Origin: M55B129 sp964506505
GTDB lineage: Bacteria; Bacillota; Dethiobacteria; DTU022
DNA: 16,649 nucleotides
Reading direction: 5' to 3'
Assembly (NCBI GenBank): GCA_964506505.1
Contig: CAZDKY010000013.1
Span: forward strand, 1-16,649
Of the stretch, positions 7,386 through 13,910 are shown in pieces (the stretch's first letter is position 1; the number at the start of each line of letters is the position of its first letter). The position numbers were made by a program, and so were the translations under genes. The notes beneath the pieces are model-generated. The model saw only the letters and a list, made by a program, of their open reading frames with translations. It had not been told where the DNA came from and ran no database searches.

Positions 7386-10300
7386 CTAATAGGTGGTTTC
7401 ATCGTCTTCTTCGAGATCGTCAGAATCTTCTTCCGGGTTTCTTTCTTTGGCTTCCTTTTTCTTTTTCACCGAGCTCCTCGGCAAAGGATCATCTTCTTCG
7501 CCGTCATTATCCTCGTCGTTTTCAATCTCTTCCAGATGATCCAGAGATACTTCTTCCACTTTCTCCTGATCAATGAGCAATGTATCAGTTGAACCTGCGG
7601 ATTCCTTGTCTTCCAGCTCATCTTCATTGAGCGAATCATCTTCTTCGTTTTCATTTTTATCTACCTCCGCTTTTTTAACCGTGCGTTTCGCATCACTTTT
7701 AGCGCTCACAGGCTGAGTATCCTCCTGTGGCTCCCGGCGGTAGATGAATCGATCAAGATCGTCTTCATCCGACTCCATCCCCTCAATGTTAACATCAAGG
7801 CGGCGGTAATCCGAATCATCGTCACCTTCTTTGATTTCCACTTCGCCTGATTCTTCGCTGAGCACCCGCACATCAAGACTGAGGCTCTGCAACTCTTTAA
7901 CCAGGACCTTGAATGATTCGGGAACGCCCGGTTCGGGAATGTTGTCTCCTTTGACTATTGCTTCATAAGTTTTGACTCTGCCGACAACATCGTCCGATTT
8001 TACCGTTAAAATTTCCTGCAGGGTATAGGCAGCACCGTAGGCTTCGAGGGCCCAGACTTCCATTTCCCCGAAACGCTGTCCGCCGAACTGAGCTTTACCA
8101 CCCAGGGGCTGCTGGGTAACCAGCGAATAGGGACCGGTGGAGCGAGCGTGAATTTTATCATCAACCAGGTGAGCCAGCTTAAGCATGTAAACATAGCCAA
8201 CGGTGATCGCTTCATCAAATGGTTCACCCGTGCGACCATCGTAAAGCACTGTTTTACCGCTCTTCGGCATACCCGCTTCTTCCAGGGCGTCAAAAACATC
8301 GTTTTCATTAGCCCCGTCGAAAACCGGCGAAGCAATGTAAATATCCAATGCTTTGGCCGCCCAGCCAAGGTGAGCTTCCAAAACCTGCCCGATGTTCATA
8401 CGCGAAGGCACCCCCAGCGGGTTAAGAACGATGTCAAGAGCAGTCCCGTCGGGTAGGAAAGGCATATCTTCTTCCGGGAGTATGCGAGCTATAACCCCTT
8501 TATTCCCATGACGGCCGGCCATTTTATCTCCTTCGGAGATTTTACGCTTCTGAGCCACGTAAACTCGGACCAGCTCATTTACGCCCGGAGACAGTTCATC
8601 GCCATCGTCGCGGTTGAATACCTTGACATCAACAACGATACCCGATTCGCCATGGGGAATGCGCAGGGAAGTATCACGGACTTCTCGTGCTTTCTCCCCG
8701 AAAATAGCCCGCAGCAGACGTTCTTCAGCAGTCAATTCCGTTTCGCCCTTTGGCGTAACCTTGCCGACCAGGATATCTCCTGCTCTGACCTCAGCCCCGA
8801 CGCGGATTATCCCACGACCGTCCAAATCTTTCAGAGCTTCTTCGCCAACGTTGGGAATATCACGGGTAATTTCTTCCGGTCCAAGCTTGGTATCTCTTGC
8901 TTCAGATTCATATTCTTCTATATGAATAGAAGTAAAAACATCGTCTTTAACCAGCTTTTCACTGATCAAAATAGCATCCTCGTAGTTGTACCCTTCCCAT
9001 GGCAGAAAAGCGGCCAGCACATTGCGTCCCAGAGCCAGCTCCCCTCCATTGGTGCAGGGTCCGTCGGCAATGACATCAAAGGCCCTTACTTTCTGACCGC
9101 GCTGGACAATAGGATGCTGGTTGACACAGGTGCCCTGGTTTGAACGTTTAAATTTTTGCAAAGTGTATATGTCAAGATTGTTTTCGGTGCTAATTTTTCT
9201 TTCGGTTTCAAACTTTTCCCTGGTGCGGCCGTTTATGATGTAAGTATGTCCGTCGTTATTATCGTCACGGCGGATAACAATTTCATCGCTCGTAACCCGT
9301 ACCACTTCGCCGTCGTTCATACAGATGGCTACCGCACCGGAATCGATTGCCGATTTATACTCGAGCCCGGTTCCCACATAAGGAGCTTCGGTTTCCAGGA
9401 GGGGAACAGCCTGACGCTGCATGTTCGACCCCATCAAAGCCCTGTTGGCATCGTCGTTCTCGAGAAAGGGAATCAGGGCAGTGGCTACACTGACCAGCTG
9501 TTTCGGCGAAACGTCCATGAAGTCAACTTCACTCGGGTTACGCATAACCGTGTCGTAATAATAACGACAAATGACGCGGCTTGTAGCAAAGCGCCCGTCT
9601 TCGTCAAGCTTGGCATTAGCCTGGGCAATTACAAACCGATCTTCATCATCAGCGGTAAGGTAGACAATTTCTGAAGTGACCCGTTTTTCTTTTTTATCAA
9701 CCCGCCGGTAAGGAGTTTCAATGAAACCGTATTCATTAATGCGGGCATAGGTACCCAACGAACCAATCAGGCCGATGTTGGGCCCTTCAGGGGTTTCAAT
9801 GGGACAAATCCGGCCATAGTGTGAATGATGAACGTCCCTTACTTCAAATCCGGCTCTTTCCCGGCTCAGGCCGCCGGGACCGAGAGCACTGAGACGTCTT
9901 TTGTGAGTCAATTCAGCCAACGGATTGGTTTGATCCATAAACTGCGACAGCTGACTGCTGCCGAAAAACTCCTTGATGGCAGCAATGACCGGCCTGATAT
10001 TGATCAGGGCCTGCGGAGTAATCGCCTCTACATCCTGGATGGTCATCCTTTCCCGGACTACCCGTTCCATCCTGGAAAGACCGATGCGGAACTGATTCTG
10101 CAGCAGCTCACCAACGCTGCGCAGGCGCCGGTTGCCAAGGTGGTCAATGTCATCAATATAACCAATGCCTTTAAAAAGATTGAGGATATAGTTTACGGCA
10201 GCCACAATGTCTTCAGTAACCAAATGCCTGGTAGACAAATCAACATTACCGTTTCCGATAACCAGGTGGACCTCATCCCTAAATCTAATTTTTATCCGGC

Positions 10301-11273
10301 GGAGATTGTGCTCGTCAATATCCAGGGCTATCTTTTCGTCGATAACCGTCCCGGCCTGGTAGAGCAACTCCTCGCTGGCCGGATCTATAACATTTTCGGC
10401 AAGCTCCTGGCCGAAAATACGGTTTGAGAGAGCAAGTTTCTTGTTCGCCTTGAACCTGCCAACATGGGCAAAGTCATAGCGCTTGCCGTCAAAGAACAGT
10501 GACTCAAACAGCGAACGGGCATTATCGACATTAAGCGGTTCACCGGGACGGAGACGCTTGTAAATCTCAAGCAAAGCCGATTCAACAGAATTTGTCGGAT
10601 CTTTATCCAGCATCTCGTCAAGGTGTGGATCATTTCCCAGAAGCTCCCTGAGCTCTTCATCTGTTCCATAGCCTATAGCACGAAGAAGAACGGTAACAGG
10701 AATTTTCCTGGTTCGATCAACTCGAACATAAATTGTCTCGCTCAAGTCAGTTTCAAATTCAAGCCAGGTGCCGCGGTTGGGAATAATTGTCGCGTTGATC
10801 AACTCTCTTCCGGTGCTGCCGCTTGGATCAGGAGCTTTTTTAAAATATACTCCCGGCGAACGTACCAGCTGACTGACAATAACCCGCTCGGCACCGTTTA
10901 TAATAAAAGTTCCGTTCTCGGTCATCATGGGGAAATCGCCCATGAACACTTCCTGCTCTTTTACCTCACCGGTTTCCTGATTAATCAGCCGCACCTTGAC
11001 TTTCAGCGGCACGGCATAGTTGGCATCTCGTTCTTTACAGTCATCGACTGAATACTTCGGCTCCCCAAGAGTGTAGTCAAAAAATTCAAGAACCAGATTA
11101 CCGGTAAAATCCTGGATCGGGGAAAAATCTTCAAATATTTCTTTTAAACCCTGCTTGATAAACCACTCGTAGGAGCTGCGCTGTACTTCTATTAAATTTG
11201 GCAAATCGAGTACTTCATTAATCCGGGCATAAGTACGTCTTTCTCTCCTACCTGCTGCGACACTGCTGGACAT
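7386..11273 (-). CDS. rpoB: DNA-directed RNA polymerase subunit beta
   Basis: Beta is the second large core subunit of RNA polymerase and the rifampicin target. The frame gives 1295 residues, about 100 more than B. subtilis RpoB. The rifampicin region (about 438-470, SSQLSQFMDQTNPLAELTHK) keeps Asp447, His457, Arg460 and Ser462, equivalent to E. coli 516, 526, 529 and 531, so it looks rifampicin-sensitive. Other signatures are YGRICPIETPEGPNIGLI, GDKMAGRHGNKG and GGKAQFGGQRFGEMEVWALE. The conserved fold ends near residue 1165. The remaining 130 residues are low-complexity, about 40% Asp/Glu, with a KKKKEAKER patch. The ATG at 11271-11273 has an AGGGGAG site about 12 bases upstream across a T8 run. 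The gene has its own promoter and starts 378 bases past the RAYT gene. Confidence 0.98.
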   Translation of the reverse strand: MSSSVAAGRRERRTYARINEVLDLPNLIEVQRSSYEWFIKQGLKEIFEDFSPIQDFTGNLVLEFFDYTLGEPKYSVDDCKERDANYAVPLKVKVRLINQETGEVKEQEVFMGDFPMMTENGTFIINGAERVIVSQLVRSPGVYFKKAPDPSGSTGRELINATIIPNRGTWLEFETDLSETIYVRVDRTRKIPVTVLLRAIGYGTDEELRELLGNDPHLDEMLDKDPTNSVESALLEIYKRLRPGEPLNVDNARSLFESLFFDGKRYDFAHVGRFKANKKLALSNRIFGQELAENVIDPASEELLYQAGTVIDEKIALDIDEHNLRRIKIRFRDEVHLVIGNGNVDLSTRHLVTEDIVAAVNYILNLFKGIGYIDDIDHLGNRRLRSVGELLQNQFRIGLSRMERVVRERMTIQDVEAITPQALINIRPVIAAIKEFFGSSQLSQFMDQTNPLAELTHKRRLSALGPGGLSRERAGFEVRDVHHSHYGRICPIETPEGPNIGLIGSLGTYARINEYGFIETPYRRVDKKEKRVTSEIVYLTADDEDRFVIAQANAKLDEDGRFATSRVICRYYYDTVMRNPSEVDFMDVSPKQLVSVATALIPFLENDDANRALMGSNMQRQAVPLLETEAPYVGTGLEYKSAIDSGAVAICMNDGEVVRVTSDEIVIRRDDNNDGHTYIINGRTREKFETERKISTENNLDIYTLQKFKRSNQGTCVNQHPIVQRGQKVRAFDVIADGPCTNGGELALGRNVLAAFLPWEGYNYEDAILISEKLVKDDVFTSIHIEEYESEARDTKLGPEEITRDIPNVGEEALKDLDGRGIIRVGAEVRAGDILVGKVTPKGETELTAEERLLRAIFGEKAREVRDTSLRIPHGESGIVVDVKVFNRDDGDELSPGVNELVRVYVAQKRKISEGDKMAGRHGNKGVIARILPEEDMPFLPDGTALDIVLNPLGVPSRMNIGQVLEAHLGWAAKALDIYIASPVFDGANENDVFDALEEAGMPKSGKTVLYDGRTGEPFDEAITVGYVYMLKLAHLVDDKIHARSTGPYSLVTQQPLGGKAQFGGQRFGEMEVWALEAYGAAYTLQEILTVKSDDVVGRVKTYEAIVKGDNIPEPGVPESFKVLVKELQSLSLDVRVLSEESGEVEIKEGDDDSDYRRLDVNIEGMESDEDDLDRFIYRREPQEDTQPVSAKSDAKRTVKKAEVDKNENEEDDSLNEDELEDKESAGSTDTLLIDQEKVEEVSLDHLEEIENDEDNDGEEDDPLPRSSVKKKKEAKERNPEEDSDDLEEDDETTY

Positions 11274-11446
11274 TAAAAAAAATCACTCCCCTGACACCTG
11301 GTTTATGATTTAAAAACCATACTGAAACAGGTCAAAAACATTGCTCAAAGCCATATAAACCTGTATCTCCTATGGATAGATCATTATTGAGAAGGCATAA
11401 TAATTACGTCAAAAAAAAACACAATGGTAGTTCTAGACATCTTAAG
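11274..11446 (-). promoter_or_regulatory. rpoB 5' untranslated leader
   Basis: About 165 bases separate the predicted rpoB transcription start from its ATG. The stretch is AT-rich, with a T9 run at about 11411-11419 and a T8 run directly before the start codon. It contains a possible 14-codon ORF (11310-11354). I see no recognised riboswitch, T-box or strong terminator hairpin. Confidence 0.5.
11310..11354 (-). CDS. Possible 14-residue leader peptide upstream of rpoB
   Basis: An ATG at 11352-11354 opens a frame reading MALSNVFDLFQYGF and ending in TAA. AGGAG at 11367-11371 is 12 bases upstream, longer than ideal. It is the only start-to-stop frame I noticed in the leader with any ribosome-binding-like sequence. 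It could equally be a chance frame. Confidence 0.2.
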   Translation of the reverse strand: MALSNVFDLFQYGF

Positions 11447-11475
11447 ATATTATCATAAGGACATCTACATGTCAA
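11447..11475 (-). promoter_or_regulatory. Sigma-A promoter of rpoBC
   Basis: On the minus strand there is TTGACA (11470-11475), a 17-base spacer and TAATAT (11447-11452). The -10 is preceded by TGA, making an extended TGNTAATAT element. The expected start is near 11440. It sits only 21 bases beyond the outermost repeat arm of the RAYT element, so rpoBC expression need not depend on read-through from rplL. Confidence 0.88.
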
Positions 11476-11496
11476 CAGTTAAAAAAGAAAAACCCT

Positions 11497-11665
11497 ACCC
11501 TGTGTATTAACTTATTAACTTATTGTTTTCACAAGCTCGCCCTGTGTCTCAACTTATTATTTTTCGTGAAAAAAATAAATATAATATCGCTTTCGATTTA
11601 GTTCCGATCTCTTTCTTAATAACTATGAAAATGAACCAATAAGTTAATAAGTTAATACACAGGGT
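11497..11665. repeat. Inverted repeat pair downstream of the RAYT gene (arms A and B)
   Basis: Arm A (11497-11525) and arm B (11637-11665) are perfect reverse complements over 29 bases, separated by 111 bases. Each contains two tandem ATTAACTT octamers next to a CCCTGTGT end. Arm B overlaps the last codons and stop of the transposase gene. The same arm sequence forms the tighter palindrome upstream of the gene. Confidence 0.93.
11540..11558 (+). repeat. Degenerate third copy of the arm sequence
   Basis: CCCTGTGTCTCAACTTATT matches the first 19 bases of the arms except for the TCTC in place of ATTA, and lacks the second octamer. It has the same orientation as arm A and lies between arms A and B. 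It looks like a decayed or partial copy. Confidence 0.6.
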
Positions 11666-12539
11666 GACCTTTTTTAAGGGCTTTGGCCACTGCCGCAGCG
11701 GTTAAATTAATATTTGCACCTATCTCTTCATAAGTATAACCATACAATACCGCTTTCCTGTAATACTCAGCTTTATATGATGATAACCGGCGCTGGCGGG
11801 TGCCACTTTTGATCAGTTTAAAATCCTCTTCACTTACACCGGTCTCTTTTAATAATTGGTCAAGAGAAAGCTTTTCTGCTGGCTTGCTATTTTGTTCTGC
11901 AGTAAGCGACAACTTAAGATTAGCTTCTTTTTCATTTTTTTTATTTACTACAGTCACACCGATCGCCGGGTTCGATACGAGTTTTGCTTCTTCACTTTCG
12001 TCCGGCATTACCTTCATTAGACGATTATAATTTTTAAATGCCTTTTCATGGTTAGCATGCAATGATTTAAAAATGAATTCTGTGTCTACTATACCCGCGT
12101 TATCCTTTCGATAGTATAAATCACTGCTCCACTTATACTCTTCAGGTCTGATACAAAGGCCAGCCTTGCAGGGATTCCAGTGTATATAACGTAAAACCGA
12201 AAATAGATATTGTTCATCAAGAATTAAATAAGCCTTGTAACGGTCACCATATAGATGGCCGGTCCGCTCATACGCTTTATTAAAGTAGCGGCTGTAAACC
12301 ATATTCTGATAAAATATAATCCTGTGCAAAGGAGTTGCAACTGTTTGCAGAAGCAGATGGTAGTGGTTATCCATCAGGACATAACCTAACAGTTTAAAAT
12401 CATATTTCGCCTTCAGTACTGACAGGTTATTTAGATAGCGATATTTGTCAGCATCCCGGCGAAAAATATTTTCCCGATTGTTGCCTCTTTGAACCACATG
12501 ATAGAAAGCATTCGGATATTCAATGCGCTTTCTAGACAA
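11652..12539 (-). CDS. REP-associated tyrosine transposase (RAYT, Y1/HUH superfamily)
   Basis: This 295-residue protein matches the IS200-like single-strand transposases called RAYTs, which cut and join DNA at palindromic REP repeats. The N-terminal SRKRIEYPNAFYHVVQRGNN leads to the HUH metal motif DNHYHLLL (His59, His61). GHLYGDRYK (94-102) follows, then YIHWNPCKAG, where Tyr118 aligns with the catalytic Tyr of E. coli RAYT as I recall it. A charged linker (about 175-220) precedes a helix-turn-helix-like C-terminal region (YTYEEIGANINLTAAAVAKA), resembling the DnaA-like domain of some RAYTs. The frame is intact. The start is TTG at 12537-12539, with GGAGGTG at 12545-12551 buried in a hairpin. 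The last codons (HPVY) and stop lie inside repeat arm B. It is the only mobile gene here. Confidence 0.93.
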   Translation of the reverse strand: MSRKRIEYPNAFYHVVQRGNNRENIFRRDADKYRYLNNLSVLKAKYDFKLLGYVLMDNHYHLLLQTVATPLHRIIFYQNMVYSRYFNKAYERTGHLYGDRYKAYLILDEQYLFSVLRYIHWNPCKAGLCIRPEEYKWSSDLYYRKDNAGIVDTEFIFKSLHANHEKAFKNYNRLMKVMPDESEEAKLVSNPAIGVTVVNKKNEKEANLKLSLTAEQNSKPAEKLSLDQLLKETGVSEEDFKLIKSGTRQRRLSSYKAEYYRKAVLYGYTYEEIGANINLTAAAVAKALKKGHPVY

Positions 12540-12541
12540 AT

Positions 12542-12578
12542 CCGCACCTCCAATTTTAAATTATAGCAGGAGGTGCGG
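12542..12578 (-). promoter_or_regulatory. Hairpin sequestering the RAYT ribosome binding site
   Basis: CCGCACCTCC (minus strand, 12569-12578) pairs perfectly over 10 bp with GGAGGTGCGG (12542-12551), across a 17-base loop. The second arm is the ribosome binding site of the transposase, so any transcript containing both arms should have the site closed. This resembles the protection against read-through seen in some insertion sequences. The function is inferred; the pairing is read directly. Confidence 0.85.
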
Positions 12579-12588
12579 GTGAAAACAA
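12560..12588 (-). promoter_or_regulatory. RAYT promoter with consensus extended -10 inside the hairpin loop
   Basis: On the minus strand TGCTATAAT (12560-12568) is a perfect extended -10. A 17-base spacer separates its TATAAT from TTGTTT (12583-12588), a partial -35. Transcription should start near 12554, after the 5' hairpin arm, so the mRNA would have a leader of about 15 bases and an exposed GGAGGTG site. Confidence 0.7.
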
Positions 12589-12594
12589 CAGCAG

Positions 12595-12661
12595 CACCCT
12601 GTGTATTAACTTATTAACTTAATGACTGTGCAAATAAGTTAATAAGTTAATACACAGGGTG
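12595..12661. repeat. Long palindrome upstream of the RAYT gene (arms C and D)
   Basis: Arms at 12595-12621 and 12635-12661 are perfect 27-base reverse complements around a 13-base loop. They begin CACCCTGTG and contain the two tandem ATTAACTT octamers, as in arms A and B. As RNA or single-stranded DNA this would fold into a very long stem, a likely transposase substrate. It begins seven bases after the rplL stop. On the plus strand it is followed by T7; on the coding strand no U-run follows, so it is a poor terminator for rplL. Confidence 0.95.
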
Positions 12662-12668
12662 GCTTTTT

Positions 12669-13061
12669 TTATTTCAGTTCGACGCTGCCGCCAGCTTCTT
12701 CAATCTTCGTTTTGGTTGCTTCCGCAGTTTCCTTGTTGACTTTTTCCTGGACTTTGCCAGGTGCTTCGTCGACAAGAGCTTTTGCTTCTTTCAAACCCAG
12801 GCCGGTGATCTCGCGAACAATTTTGATTACTTGTATTTTCTTTTCGCCGGCGGCGGTAAGGACTACATCAAATTCATCCTTCTCTTCTTCTTCGGCAGCT
12901 GCTTCTCCATTGGCAGCCGGAGCGGCTGCCGCTGCTACGGGAGCGGCTGCGGTTACACCAAATTCTTCTTCGAGGTTTTTGACCAGTTCAGAAAGTTCCA
13001 GAACGGTCATGCCTTTAATCATTTCCATTATTTCACTGACTTTGTTTTCGTCTTTTGCCAT
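12669..13061 (-). CDS. rplL: 50S ribosomal protein L7/L12
   Basis: L7/L12 dimers form the mobile stalk that recruits translation GTPases such as the EF-Tu and EF-G encoded in this cluster. The 130-residue protein has the dimerising N-terminal helices (about 1-35), an Ala-rich hinge (38-55) and the C-terminal domain with VLTAAGEKKIQVIKIVREIT and GLGLKEAKALVDEAP. The ATG at 13059-13061 has AAAGGAG ten bases upstream. It follows rplJ by 124 bases. Instead of running towards rpoB, its 3' end abuts the RAYT element: the stop is seven bases from the first repeat arm. Confidence 0.98.
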   Translation of the reverse strand: MAKDENKVSEIMEMIKGMTVLELSELVKNLEEEFGVTAAAPVAAAAAPAANGEAAAEEEEKDEFDVVLTAAGEKKIQVIKIVREITGLGLKEAKALVDEAPGKVQEKVNKETAEATKTKIEEAGGSVELK

Positions 13062-13185
13062 TGCTTACGCACTCCTTTATATATTGTTTTTTGGTTTATA
13101 CTTATTTATGTTTTGTTCAACAGGTGCAGTACAGAATGCCATTTGTCAAACTGCTGCATCCACCAAGCTGTTTTGCCTCTCCAAC

Positions 13186-13710
13186 TCAGGCACTTTCCTT
13201 TTGCTGCCTGACAGCATCTACTGTGTAAACCAGCTGACGCAGGGTTCCGTGTAGGGCTCCAACCAGACCGGAAATGGGTGCCTGGAATCCGCCGACAACT
13301 TTAGCCAGCAGAATCTCACGCGGCGGTATTTCTCCAAGAGCTTTTATCTGGGCAGGATCAAGCATCTTCCCGGAAAGCATGCCACCCTTAATGAGGAGGG
13401 CTTCATTTTGTTTGGTAAAGTCGTTAAATACTTTGGCCGCTGCCACCGGATCAGTGCTTGAATAGGCAATAGCAGTGGGTCCTTCAAAGAAATTTTCCAG
13501 TTCTTCTACACCGGCCTGCCGACAGGCCAGACGGTTCATGGTATTCTTGGTAACACGGTAACGGCATTGCTCCTGGCGCAGTTTTCCGCGCAGTTCATTA
13601 ATCGCTTTAACATTCAGGCCCCGATAATCGGTGATAATTACCAGTTCCGACTGTTTAAGTTCTTCCGTAATTTCTTCCAGCATCTTTTCCTTCGCTTTTT
13701 TACTCAGCAA
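13186..13710 (-). CDS. rplJ: 50S ribosomal protein L10
   Basis: L10 anchors L7/L12 dimers to 23S rRNA as the base of the stalk and, in many bacteria, represses its own operon by binding the mRNA leader. Conserved parts are VIITDYRGLNVKAINELRGK, YRVTKNTMNRLA and the C-terminal L12-binding helix. An ATG nine codons upstream (13735-13737) is in frame, but I place the start at TTG 13708-13710: GGAGGTG at 13717-13723 is seven bases ahead of it, and the protein then begins (M)LSKKAKEKMLEEI, as in relatives, at 174 residues. A recognisable L10 leader and attenuator lie directly upstream. Confidence 0.93.
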   Translation of the reverse strand: MLSKKAKEKMLEEITEELKQSELVIITDYRGLNVKAINELRGKLRQEQCRYRVTKNTMNRLACRQAGVEELENFFEGPTAIAYSSTDPVAAAKVFNDFTKQNEALLIKGGMLSGKMLDPAQIKALGEIPPREILLAKVVGGFQAPISGLVGALHGTLRQLVYTVDAVRQQKESA

Positions 13711-13753
13711 ATATTTCACCTCCTCATTAACCTGCAAAATAAATTGTTAAAAC

Positions 13754-13782
13754 AAAAAGAGCTCCCCGCAGACGGAAAGCTC
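13754..13782 (-). terminator. Attenuator in the rplJ leader
   Basis: GAGCTTTCC (minus strand, 13774-13782) pairs with GGGGAGCTC (13759-13767) as a 9-bp stem with two G-U pairs and a GUCUGC loop. U5 follows directly (13754-13758). It lies just downstream of the L10-binding fold and 44 bases before the L10 start, the normal position for an attenuator controlling rplJL. Confidence 0.82.
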
Positions 13783-13900
13783 CCTGGCAACCTGATCAGA
13801 GAATCAGTTGACATGATCACAATCTTCCTGAACAGGGGGCTTAGTTTTAAACCATTAAACTATAAAGTCCCTGTCGTCTACGGAAACAACTATGTTGTTT
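13783..13900 (-). ncRNA. Ribosomal protein L10 leader
   Basis: The gap between rplA and rplJ folds like the L10 leader family. TTTCC pairs with GGAA to enclose an internal loop with CCGTAGACGACAGGG (13868-13884 region), and CAGGG pairs with CCCTG. A side hairpin (AGTTTAA...TTAAAACT) tops this stem, and a second hairpin with a bulged G lies at 13788-13810. The attenuator follows. In known cases L10, or L10 with L12, binds the first fold and favours termination. I see no separate promoter, so the leader is probably transcribed from the rpmG promoter. Confidence 0.8.
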
Positions 13901-13910
13901 TTGTATTAAA

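Larger units (their letters stand above)
11497..12661 (-). mobile_element. RAYT/REPIN-like element between rplL and rpoB
   Basis: The region holds one transposase gene and two inverted pairs of the same 27-29 bp repeat, one on each side of the gene. The arms share the core CCCTGTGTATTAACTTATTA, which contains the octamer ATTAACTT in tandem. I bound the element by the outermost arms. True ends are unknown because IS200-like elements make no target duplication and RAYTs are often immobile themselves. It starts seven bases after the rplL stop. The two flanks and the transposase look more AT-rich than the ribosomal genes around them, consistent with acquisition. Confidence 0.8.

Noticed and set aside
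11497..12661. The repeated ATTAACTT units as a CRISPR array
   Set aside because: There are only paired inverted arms with no regular spacers and no cas genes; the structure fits REP-like palindromes.
12595..12670. Arms C/D as an intrinsic terminator for rplL
   Set aside because: The T7 run lies on the wrong side for minus-strand transcription; it follows the stem only on the plus strand, where no gene is transcribed.
13074..13142. 22-codon ORF in the rplJ-rplL gap starting MAFCTAPVEQ
   Set aside because: No ribosome binding site upstream and no recognisable sequence; probably chance.
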